8,954 bases of DNA from positions 1 to 8,954 of the forward strand of contig JABFSD010000889.1 of the NCBI GenBank assembly GCA_013140935.1, in the 5' to 3' direction. This DNA is from Acidobacteriota bacterium (lineage in GTDB: Bacteria > Acidobacteriota > Blastocatellia > RBC074). The stretch's first letter is position 1, and each line of letters opens with the position of its first letter. The notes beneath the pieces are model-generated. The model saw only the letters and a program-made list of their open reading frames with translations. It ran no database searches and was not told the origin of the DNA. Of this stretch, positions 1 to 6,555 are shown piece after piece. The translations under genes and the position numbers were made by a program.

Positions 1-88
1 GCTTGAGTGCGTCCTGCGAATTAGCGGCGATGATGTCGTTCGCAGTCGAGACGTGTGGCGCACCACTTATAACGCTTTCAAAAACTTT
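1..88 (-). other. Coding-like open frame at the left edge, possibly part of a PD40 protein
   Basis: Reading the minus strand from the last codons of thiE to the left edge, the frame offset by two from thiE stays open for 29 codons after a TAA at 91-89. It gives a natural-looking stretch (GAPHVSTAND, then NSQDALK) with mostly G/C third positions. I find no ATG, GTG or TTG in this frame, so it is not a normal gene start. The last four residues, DALK, would continue in phase into QLTFDVE at the right end of the window if the shared 7-base ends were overlapped. The thiE frame itself also reopens with GTG GTG directly after its stop, giving a less protein-like arginine-rich peptide. Too short to assign a function. 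Confidence 0.25.
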
Positions 89-723
89 TTAGCTTGCGCC
101 GTTACGTCGGGATGGCTGTCGAGCGTGAGCTTTTTCGGCCACGGATAAAGCGCCGAAATCACTGCAACACTATCGGCTCCGGCGGCGATGACTTCTTTGG
201 CGCGTTCGACGGTGATGCCGCCGATGGCGACGAGCGGACGTCCTGGCTGATCTTTGGCAGCCAATACTTTCGCCGCTTTGACGAGTTCGAGACCGACGAC
301 CGGATCAGGATTCTCTTTCGTCGTCGTCGCGTAAACCGGCCCGACCGCGAGGTAATTCGCCGACGTTTTCAATGCCGCCTTGAACTGCTCCAACGAGTGC
401 GTAGACACGCCGATGATCGCGTCATCACCCAAAATCTCGCGCGCTTCTTCTACATTCAAATCGTCTTGCCCTAGATGAACTCCGTCGGCATTAGCGGTGA
501 GGGCTACGTCAACGCGGTCATTGATGATGAGCTTGGCGTCGGCGGCGCGGGTGAGTTCGAGACAGGCGCGTGCCTGATCGAGCAACTCTTTCGACGAAGC
601 CTCTTTGTCGCGCAATTGAATCAATCGCACGCCAGCGGCTAGCAGCCGCTCGACGATTTCTACGTGGGTGTAATTGGAAAGTTGGGGGTCGGTAATCGCG
701 TAAAGTTTCGGAAGTTGCACCAT
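67..723 (-). CDS. thiE: Thiamine-phosphate synthase (ThiE)
   Basis: Cytoplasmic TIM-barrel enzyme that joins HMP pyrophosphate to thiazole phosphate, releasing pyrophosphate and giving thiamine monophosphate. From the ATG at 723 it is 218 residues, a usual ThiE length. Family landmarks are all present in order: LIQLRDK (about 34-40), which contacts the pyrimidine pyrophosphate; the Mg-binding IINDR (66-70) and GQDD (85-88); GVSTHS (105-110); the phosphate loop GPVYATTTK (128-136); AIGGI (166-170); and AVISAL near the C terminus. The start is uncertain. In-frame ATGs lie at 723, 735 and 789, and none has a good ribosome-binding site. I prefer 723 because MVQLPKLYAITD is where family homology normally begins. 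I saw no TPP riboswitch signature upstream and no other thi gene in the window, so its regulation is not visible. Identity is secure; only the N terminus is open. Confidence 0.95.
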   Translation of the reverse strand: MVQLPKLYAITDPQLSNYTHVEIVERLLAAGVRLIQLRDKEASSKELLDQARACLELTRAADAKLIINDRVDVALTANADGVHLGQDDLNVEEAREILGDDAIIGVSTHSLEQFKAALKTSANYLAVGPVYATTTKENPDPVVGLELVKAAKVLAAKDQPGRPLVAIGGITVERAKEVIAAGADSVAVISALYPWPKKLTLDSHPDVTAQAKKFLKAL

Positions 724-769
724 AGCCGCAACCATAACAAAGAATGAGTCGGTTGTAATGAGCCGAGCG

Positions 770-786
770 CATATTGCTTTCCTCCT
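770..786 (-). promoter_or_regulatory. Strong Shine-Dalgarno plus ATG, out of frame with thiE
   Basis: On the minus strand, AGGAGG (786-781) is followed after 8 bases by ATG (772-770). This is an ideal initiation site and the best one upstream of thiE. The ATG opens an 84-codon frame offset by two from thiE and ending at 518; its arginine-rich product looks like a shadow of thiE. Possibilities are a single-base error or natural indel between 770 and about 723, a leader read that couples to thiE, or chance. The motif is seen directly; its role is not known. Confidence 0.4.
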
Positions 787-843
787 CATTCTGAAGATAA
801 TCCCGTGCGGCGAGATTAAAGTTCAGGTATTAAACGAAACAGG

Positions 844-855
844 CTTGGGCCCAAG
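844..855. repeat. Perfect 12-base palindrome
   Basis: CTTGGGCCCAAG is perfectly self-complementary and sits about 55-120 bases upstream of the possible thiE starts. It could be an operator for a dimeric regulator of thiE, or chance. No second copy was seen in the window. Confidence 0.3.
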
Positions 856-1408
856 ACCAGACACGAACGTTCCCTTAGGTGCCAAAGAGAAACAGGTAAG
901 CGACTCCCTGATTTTTTCTTCAAGGGTAAAATGGATTGTGAAAGGTCATTCAATACCGGCTACCACTACAATATTTCCCTTCAGGTACGGCTAAAGAAAA
1001 CGACTTGGGCAAGGCGAACCCATCCCCGTAAATTCGCGTTGCTCAGGAAGCCAGTTTGTCAGCCCCGAATGACCAGCTACGTTTTTAGCCGCGCACATAA
1101 GACACGAACGCGACTCACAAAGATTACGATTTTCAGTAACGGCCACTGCATGAAGCGGCAAGCTGCGCCTTTTGCCACCCACAAGGCAGGCGCGGTGCTG
1201 GCGTATTCACAGCTTGTTTGATGACAGGTGTTCGGACCGGTTTCGGTGAATTGAGTTAGCAAACAGTGGCCACACAACGCAAAACACGGCTTGGCGCTTT
1301 CAAGTCCCCAGCTTGAGTTTCGTCAGGCCCGCGACCACTCTCCCATTGCGTTTAGCCCACAATGGTTCACGGGAACAATATCTGGCTAACTAACTCATTC
1401 CTCATCTC

Positions 1409-1430
1409 GCTGGCTCGACCAGCAAAGGAG
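1409..1430 (+). promoter_or_regulatory. Small hairpin followed by the ribosome-binding site that fixes the start at 1437
   Basis: AAAGGAG at 1424-1430 lies 6 bases before ATG 1437, a good Shine-Dalgarno site that chooses this start over the in-frame ATG at 1362. Directly before it, GCTGG (1409-1413) and CCAGC (1419-1423) can pair around a 5-base loop and end flush with the site. That could tune translation, but the stem is short. Confidence 0.6.
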
Positions 1431-1436
1431 TTATCT

Positions 1437-3611
1437 ATGAAATCAAGAAAGATCAAAAAATTCTTTCTGCCCCTCTTGGCATTGTCGGCCTTGGCACTGA
1501 CCGTTTCGTTTTTTGCGCTGAACCGTAGCGTTTCCGCCGTTCAGCTTTCAGGCGCTGTTTACACCACGGACGTAGGTTGCGGCACGGTCAACGTCAATCT
1601 TTTCAAAATGAAAAGCGACGTTTACCTTAACGGCGGGCCGAAAGGCGGCAGCTCAGGGCTAAACGATGGCTTTTATTGGGTAAAAGTGACGAATCCAGGT
1701 GGCGACGTGTTGTTGGGCCAGACGAAAACCGCTTCGGTTCAGGTCGTGAATGGTAAGTTTGTTGAATGCTACCAACTCACCAAAATCCTCTATTCGGCGT
1801 CGAGCGGACTCAACAGCCTGGGTTACGACGACACAGGCAACAATGGCGGCGTTTATAAAGTATCGGTTTCGATGAACCCCAACTTCCCGAGTTCCGAAAC
1901 CAAGACCGATAACTTCAAAGTCAAAGAAAGCTCCCTCGGCCCGCAATCCGCGATCGGCGGCACCAAGTATGAGGACAAAAATAACAACGGTGCCTTCGAT
2001 GAAGGCGAACCGCCCCTCGGGGGAATAACGATTCAGGTCACGCTCGATAATGGCCCTGCGATTGATCCCATCGTCACCGATTCCAACGGAAACTGGTCAT
2101 TGGTGTTTCCGGTAGGAACCGGTTACACGGCTTGCGAAGTCTTGGCGGTGGATTCGCCTTACACGCAAACCGGCCCCAACGTAGGCGCGCAAAGCCCTGA
2201 TTCACTTGCTACTGCTACACTGGTGAATGGAAAGAGATGCTGGCGTGGCGTGGTAGGTAACGTGGATACTTCGGGTCTCAATTTCTACAACATCGTTTGT
2301 CAACCAGTCATCACCTGCCCGGCCAAAATCGAAAACAAGGAAGCCGACGCCAATTGTCAGGCAGTGGTGACTTATACGACGCCTACTTCGACCGACAACT
2401 GTGGCGGTACGGCATCCGTCGTTTGTACGCCGGCTTCCGGTTCGACCTTCTCTTTGGGTACGTCCACTGTTGCGTGCATTGCAACCGGCGGCATCAACTC
2501 GAACAACACGGCCAGTTGCAGCTTCACTGTCACCGTCGTAGACAAAACGGCACCGGTCATCTCCCCACTAAAGGACATAGAGACCTGCAATACGGGACAA
2601 GGAACTTGCACGAAGGTCGTGACTTACACCGCCACGGCGAATGACAATTGCGATGGCGCGGTGCTGCCTGATTGCAAACCGGCTTCCGGTTCGACGTTCG
2701 CGTTGGGTACGACCACCGTGACTTGTACCGCCACTGATTCTCACGGAAACAAATCAAGTGCCAGCTTCACAGTGACGGTCAAGGATTGTTCGGTTGGTTC
2801 TGTCAGCGGCAGGAAGATTTATGACGCCAACGGCCCCAAAGACGGTGATGGCGGCGGTGGCGGCGTCGAAGGCTTCAAGATCGTGTTGAGCGGAAGCGCG
2901 AGCGCGACGACTTACACCGACGCCAACGGCTATTACAGTTTTAAGAATTTGCCGGCAGGAAGCTATAAGGTTACGGAAGTCCCGCCTGCCGCCTCTACCA
3001 GCGCGGCATGGGTGGCGACGAAACCGACGGCGTCACCCTCCTTCACGGTGAGTTGCGCGAATGCGACGAATGATTACACCAACGACTTTTGCAATTACTG
3101 CAAAGTGCCCAGTGGCGGCCTCTCGAAAGGCTTCTGGGGCAATAACAACGGCAAGGCGTTGATTACCGCAGCGGATCTTTGCGCGTTGACGAAATTGCCC
3201 TTACGAAACGCCAATGGCTCCAACTTCGATCCCGTTCCCGACGGGAAGTGTGGCACGCCGATTACGCTGACGACGAAGGAAATCACCGATGGCAAGACAG
3301 CGCTCGACACGTGGTTGCAAGCTGCTAACGCCACCAATATGGCGAATATGCTTTCCGCTCAATTGGCGGCGGCGGTCTTGAACGTCAGGCAAGGCAAAGC
3401 GAGCGGCACTGCTGTTACGCTCTGCTTTAACGGTACGATCAACAGCTTGATCGCAGCGGCTACGACTTCGTTGACGACTTACCCCAACACCACTGCTGCG
3501 GGTGCAGCCCGGTCAGATCAGGAAAACATGAAGAACTGCCTGGAAGGGATCAACATCGGCTCACTGGTGATTTTGTCACCTAAGCCGTGTTCGATCACAA
3601 CTCCCTATTAA
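1437..3611 (+). CDS. Exported cysteine-rich multidomain protein with SdrD-B-like and HYR domains
   Basis: Predicted secreted or surface protein of 724 residues, probably structural or adhesive; no enzyme motif is seen. The order is: Sec signal peptide (1-34, lysine-rich start, hydrophobic core, cleavage after SVSA); an unassigned beta-rich region (35-170); an SdrD-B/Cna-B-like module (171-290) with the calcium-loop-like DKNNNGAFDEGE (180-191); HYR domain 1 (about 289-369) and HYR domain 2 (about 371-450), each with the typical DNC, GSTF, LGT and TVT(V)D elements; a second carboxypeptidase-regulatory/SdrD-B-like module (453-515) beginning after CSVG and containing a glycine run; and a C-terminal region (560-724) opening with SKGFWGNNNG. 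There are 25 cysteines in the mature protein, suggesting disulfides. There is no LPXTG, PEP-CTERM or type IX tail, so the anchor is unknown. The two HYR repeats share an identical 17-base DNA stretch (2430-2446 and 2679-2695), a sign of duplication. The start is set by AAAGGAG 6 bases upstream; an ATG at 1362 would put 25 residues ahead of the signal peptide. Confidence 0.88.
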   Translation: MKSRKIKKFFLPLLALSALALTVSFFALNRSVSAVQLSGAVYTTDVGCGTVNVNLFKMKSDVYLNGGPKGGSSGLNDGFYWVKVTNPGGDVLLGQTKTASVQVVNGKFVECYQLTKILYSASSGLNSLGYDDTGNNGGVYKVSVSMNPNFPSSETKTDNFKVKESSLGPQSAIGGTKYEDKNNNGAFDEGEPPLGGITIQVTLDNGPAIDPIVTDSNGNWSLVFPVGTGYTACEVLAVDSPYTQTGPNVGAQSPDSLATATLVNGKRCWRGVVGNVDTSGLNFYNIVCQPVITCPAKIENKEADANCQAVVTYTTPTSTDNCGGTASVVCTPASGSTFSLGTSTVACIATGGINSNNTASCSFTVTVVDKTAPVISPLKDIETCNTGQGTCTKVVTYTATANDNCDGAVLPDCKPASGSTFALGTTTVTCTATDSHGNKSSASFTVTVKDCSVGSVSGRKIYDANGPKDGDGGGGGVEGFKIVLSGSASATTYTDANGYYSFKNLPAGSYKVTEVPPAASTSAAWVATKPTASPSFTVSCANATNDYTNDFCNYCKVPSGGLSKGFWGNNNGKALITAADLCALTKLPLRNANGSNFDPVPDGKCGTPITLTTKEITDGKTALDTWLQAANATNMANMLSAQLAAAVLNVRQGKASGTAVTLCFNGTINSLIAAATTSLTTYPNTTAAGAARSDQENMKNCLEGINIGSLVILSPKPCSITTPY

Positions 3612-3613
3612 CC

Positions 3614-3657
3614 AACAAATGAAGAGCAGAAGCCGCGGCCTCTGCTCTTCATTTGTT
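3614..3657. terminator. Bidirectional hairpin between convergent genes
   Basis: AACAAATGAAGAGCAGA (3614-3630) and its exact complement (3641-3657) form a 17-bp stem around a GC-rich 10-base centre that is itself almost palindromic. It lies three bases after the TAA of the HYR-protein gene and contains the final codons and TGA of the convergent protease gene. The arms end T-rich (ATTTGTT) but no long T run follows, so it is a likely terminator for both genes without being fully canonical. Confidence 0.75.
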
Positions 3658-6309
3658 CACGATCACGATGGACGAAATCCCCACATTGCCCGCCGCGTCA
3701 TACGCACGGCATTGCAGCGTGTGCGCACCCGTCGCCGCTTTTCTCGTATTCCACTTATTCACGAATGGCGCTGCCGTCGCCGTCGAAACTAATCCGCCGT
3801 CTACATAAAGCTCTACCTTCACCACGCCTACGTTATCGGTGGCACTCACAGCCACTGAAACTAATCCGCCCACATTACCGCCGGTAGGCGAACTGATACT
3901 GACAACGGGCCGCGTTACATCTGAAGTTGCATTGCTAACGGTGACCGTAATGAGACTATTCGTTCTGTTACCTGCCGCGTCAGTAGCCGTTGCCGTCAGA
4001 GCATGGGCACCGTTCGTTACCGCCGCCGTATTCCAGGAAAAACTATAAGGCGCGGTCGTATCAGTCCCTGACAGCGCGCCGTCCACACTGAGGCTCACCG
4101 AGACAACGCCGACATTATCGCTCGCTGCGACTTGCACGGAAGTGACGCCCGACACGCCGCCACCTGTTATCGGCGTCGTGAAGCTGACGACCGGTGGCGT
4201 GGTGTCTACCACGGCGTTGCTGACGGTTACGGAAATCAGGCTGTTGGCTGTGTTGCCCGCTGTATCAGTAGCGGTGACAGTCAGCGTGTGAGGACCGTTA
4301 GCAACGGCTGCCGTGTTCCAGGAAAAGCCATACGGCGCGGTCGTATCCGTACCTAACCCAACGCCGTCCACACTGAAACTCACTGAAGCGACTCCGACAT
4401 TATCGTTCGCAGTGACTTGCACGGAGCTTGTGCCAGAGACCGTGCTGCCCGCAGCCGGTGAAGCGATACTGACAGAAGGCGGTATAGTATCTGAAACAGC
4501 ACTGCCGACGGTGACCGTAACCGCGTTATTAGCTGTGTTGCCCGCTGCGTCACTCGCGGTCGCAGTCAAAGTATGAATGCCCTTCGCTACGGCGGTGGTG
4601 TCCCAGAAGAAACTGTAAGGCGCGATGGCGTCATTGCCCAATAGAACGCCATCCACCCGAAAGCTCACCAAAGAAACGCCGACATTATCGCTCGCCGTCA
4701 TTTGCACGAAGACGGTTCCTGACACGGTGCTTCCGGCTACCGGTGCAGTAAAGCTGACCGTGGGCGGCGTGGTATCTGAAACGACGTTGTTCACGGTTAA
4801 CGCAATCGAGCTAAGGGCTGTATTACCCGCTGCGTCAGTGGCGACGACAGAAAGCGTATGCACGCCGTTCACCATCGTCGTCGTATTCCATGAAAAGCTA
4901 TAAGGCGCTTCCGTGTCAGTGCCTGACGACACACCATCTACACCGAAACTCACCGAAGCGACACCGACATTGTCACTGACAGTTACTTGCACCGTGGCGG
5001 TTCCCGACACGGCGCTTCCTGCTATGGGCAAAGTGATGGCGACTGAAGGCGGCGTAGTGTCAGGCGGCAGCGGATTCCCTGTCACCAGACTCAACGCCCG
5101 CGCCGCATTTACGCGCCCACTGCCGTAGCTCGAATCCCATCCGACGCTTCCTAAATCGTCAGCGGATTGCTTCAGGATGTTCTGTACCTGCGAAGCCGTC
5201 AGCGCAGGGTTTGCCGACAGCACCAATGCCGCTACGCCCGCTACGATGGGAGCCGCCACCGAAGTGCCCGACATCCCCGAATAGGTTCCGCCTCTGATGG
5301 TCGTGTAAACGAAGTAAGGAGCGCACACATCCACGTTATTGCCGGTGTTGGAAGACGCCCAAATAACGTCGTCGCCCGTAATCGCGCTCACCGTCAGCAT
5401 CGCCGGGTTATCTGGGGAAGCATCGAACGCGCTGGAATTGCCAGCGGCTACCGTTACGACGCCGCCTTTGGATTGAAAGTAATTCGCTGCCGAAGTTACG
5501 GCGGAACTGCCGGTCACGATGTAGCTGATATTCGCCACGCGCGCGCCGTGATCAGCGGCCCAGATGAGTCCGCTGGCGGCAGTGGAATAAGTGGCGTAAC
5601 CGCTCACGTCGGAAATACGAATCGGCATGATCCGACAGCCCCACGCCACCGAAGCGACGCCTGCACCGTTGTTGCTGGCTGCGCCGACGACGCCTGCCAC
5701 GGCGGTTCCGTGTCCGGCGACGTCACTGGTGTCAGCATTGTTGTCGTAAACGTTCCATCCCGGCACGAGCTTTCCGGCAAAATCAGGATGCGCGCTGTCT
5801 ACGCCGGTATCGAGGATGGCGACGGTAATGTTGCCGCTGCCGGTCGTCGTCATCCAGGCTAGCGGCGCAGAAATTTTCGACAGATACCATTCGTTGGAAT
5901 ACCACGGATCGTTGGGCGTCATCGTCGCTTGCGGAGTGAGCGCGGCGGGCGAAAGGAGGCGGTCGAGTTCGGCGAATTCAACGTCCGCTCGCGCTTTGAA
6001 CGCTGCGGCAAAGGCTTCTTCGCTCGCACCGTCAGGCAATTCGACGACGTTGATGTCAAGGTTGGGAAGCTCTTCTTTCGTGCGCGCGCCGAAAGCGGCA
6101 ATCACATTGCGCGACCAATCCGCACGCACGCCGCGCCGAAACTTGACCAACAAGCGGCCCGGCACGAACGCAGGCACAGCCTGTTTTCCATGCGAGAGCG
6201 CATCCTGCGCATCGGCGTGAAAGTAAAACGAAGTCAGCAGCGTGACGATTACACCTGCGCAAAGAAACCAGACGGGGTTGCGATGTCCTTGCATACAGCA
6301 CCATTCCAT
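3649..6309 (-). CDS. Secreted subtilisin-like serine protease (S8) with five Ig-like repeats
   Basis: Exported endopeptidase of 886 residues. A signal peptide (about 1-35, hydrophobic core WFLCAGVIVTLL, probable cleavage near HADA-Q) is followed by a fervidolysin/I9-like pro-domain (46-120, FVPGRLLVKF to EFAELDRLL), expected to fold and inhibit the enzyme until cleaved. The peptidase domain (about 133-408) has the complete triad: Asp167 in ILDTGVD, His200 in AGHGTAVAG, Ser350 in SGTSVAAP, plus oxyanion Asn291 in AAGNSS. The usual APG before the substrate strand reads APY. Five tandem Ig-like domains of the Big_7 type (from 417, 512, 607, 702 and 797) carry DTTPP, DNVGV, VDG, APYSFSWNT and DAAGN; they probably bind substrate or cell-surface polymer, or act as spacers. 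No anchor follows the last repeat. The start is uncertain: ATG 6309 or ATG 6294, the latter giving a cleaner signal peptide. Neither has a strong ribosome-binding site. Confidence 0.93.
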   Translation of the reverse strand: MEWCCMQGHRNPVWFLCAGVIVTLLTSFYFHADAQDALSHGKQAVPAFVPGRLLVKFRRGVRADWSRNVIAAFGARTKEELPNLDINVVELPDGASEEAFAAAFKARADVEFAELDRLLSPAALTPQATMTPNDPWYSNEWYLSKISAPLAWMTTTGSGNITVAILDTGVDSAHPDFAGKLVPGWNVYDNNADTSDVAGHGTAVAGVVGAASNNGAGVASVAWGCRIMPIRISDVSGYATYSTAASGLIWAADHGARVANISYIVTGSSAVTSAANYFQSKGGVVTVAAGNSSAFDASPDNPAMLTVSAITGDDVIWASSNTGNNVDVCAPYFVYTTIRGGTYSGMSGTSVAAPIVAGVAALVLSANPALTASQVQNILKQSADDLGSVGWDSSYGSGRVNAARALSLVTGNPLPPDTTPPSVAITLPIAGSAVSGTATVQVTVSDNVGVASVSFGVDGVSSGTDTEAPYSFSWNTTTMVNGVHTLSVVATDAAGNTALSSIALTVNNVVSDTTPPTVSFTAPVAGSTVSGTVFVQMTASDNVGVSLVSFRVDGVLLGNDAIAPYSFFWDTTAVAKGIHTLTATASDAAGNTANNAVTVTVGSAVSDTIPPSVSIASPAAGSTVSGTSSVQVTANDNVGVASVSFSVDGVGLGTDTTAPYGFSWNTAAVANGPHTLTVTATDTAGNTANSLISVTVSNAVVDTTPPVVSFTTPITGGGVSGVTSVQVAASDNVGVVSVSLSVDGALSGTDTTAPYSFSWNTAAVTNGAHALTATATDAAGNRTNSLITVTVSNATSDVTRPVVSISSPTGGNVGGLVSVAVSATDNVGVVKVELYVDGGLVSTATAAPFVNKWNTRKAATGAHTLQCRAYDAAGNVGISSIVIVNK
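3655..5061 (-). repeat. Five tandem 285-bp coding repeats (Ig-like domains)
   Basis: Repeat units begin at residues 417, 512, 607, 702 and 797, exactly 95 codons apart. Internal landmarks follow: DNVGV at 446, 541, 636, 731 and 825, and D(A/T)AGN at 492, 587, 682, 777 and 871, so only the last unit has lost one codon. Adjacent units 3 and 4 share runs of DNA such as TTCCAGGAAAA and GGCGCGGTCGTATC on the plus strand, suggesting duplication or gene conversion. I could not compute identities. Confidence 0.85.
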
Positions 6310-6555
6310 TCACCAAAAATTTCTACCGGAGTAAGCGCAAGAAAGAAGCTGATGTTTGAAAATCACGCTGAAGCTGTGGCGGAAAGCTCCAGACCAACGC
6401 GCACAAAAGAAAAGGAACTCGGCTGAATCATCAGGTTGCGCTCACGGTGCGCGGCAATCAAATGTGCCGCAGCGTAACAAACATTACCAAGGGCATGACC
6501 AAATGCTGCGTAACTGACGTATTGATTTATCGCCTCTTTTTCCTATCATCGCCAC
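6310..6555. promoter_or_regulatory. Divergent control region between the protease and permease genes
   Basis: The 246-base gap must contain the promoters of both outward-facing genes. I cannot place confident -35/-10 boxes. Visible elements are a bulged inverted repeat (6436-6477) and two near-identical decamers, GCAGCGTAAC (6469-6478) and GCTGCGTAAC (6505-6514), spaced 36 bases apart. The bases just before the permease GTG are pyrimidine-rich with no Shine-Dalgarno. Confidence 0.5.
6436..6477. repeat. Bulged inverted repeat in the divergent promoter region
   Basis: TTGCGCT (6436-6442) pairs with AGCGTAA (6471-6477) with one G-T wobble, and GCGGCA (6451-6456) pairs exactly with TGCCGC (6465-6470) around an 8-base loop. 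An 8-base bulge lies on the left arm only. It could be an operator or an RNA leader structure upstream of the permease gene. Confidence 0.4.

Larger units (their letters stand above)
724..1436. other. Gene-poor intergenic stretch between divergent thiE and the secreted-protein gene
   Basis: About 700 bases separate the two divergently transcribed genes. The open frames here (for example 758-994 and 931-1221 on the plus strand) have no recognisable motif and composition unlike the neighbouring genes, so I call none. I see no tRNA, no TPP riboswitch core and no mobile-element ends. It must hold the promoters of both genes, but I cannot place convincing -35/-10 pairs. Small structures present are a 12-base palindrome (844-855), the 11-mer AGACACGAACG occurring twice (859-869 and 1100-1110), and an 8-base inverted pair, GGCCACTG (1141-1148) with CAGTGGCC (1264-1271). 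Confidence 0.6.

Noticed and set aside
94..474. 126-codon plus-strand open frame opposite thiE
   Set aside because: Arginine-rich product with no motif; thiE on the other strand is complete and fully recognisable.
758..1221. Plus-strand open frames of 78 and 96 codons in the gene-poor stretch
   Set aside because: No domain, no convincing ribosome-binding site, overlapping each other in different frames, and atypical residue composition.
790..1361. TPP riboswitch or tRNA upstream of thiE
   Set aside because: I looked on both strands for the conserved CTGAGA and GGATAATGCCAGCG-like cores and for a T-loop GTTCRANTC, and found none.
3560..3611. Cell-wall or secretion sorting signal at the end of the HYR protein
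   Set aside because: No LPXTG, no hydrophobic tail with basic end, and no PEP-CTERM motif; the chain ends SPKPCSITTPY.
3655..5061. CRISPR-like or satellite array
   Set aside because: The periodicity is 285 bp, in frame, and explained by tandem Ig-like protein domains.
5167..5862. 231-codon open frame on the plus strand
   Set aside because: It lies opposite the protease catalytic domain, whose triad is intact in the minus frame. The plus product is rich in Arg, His and Ser with no motif, typical of an antisense shadow.
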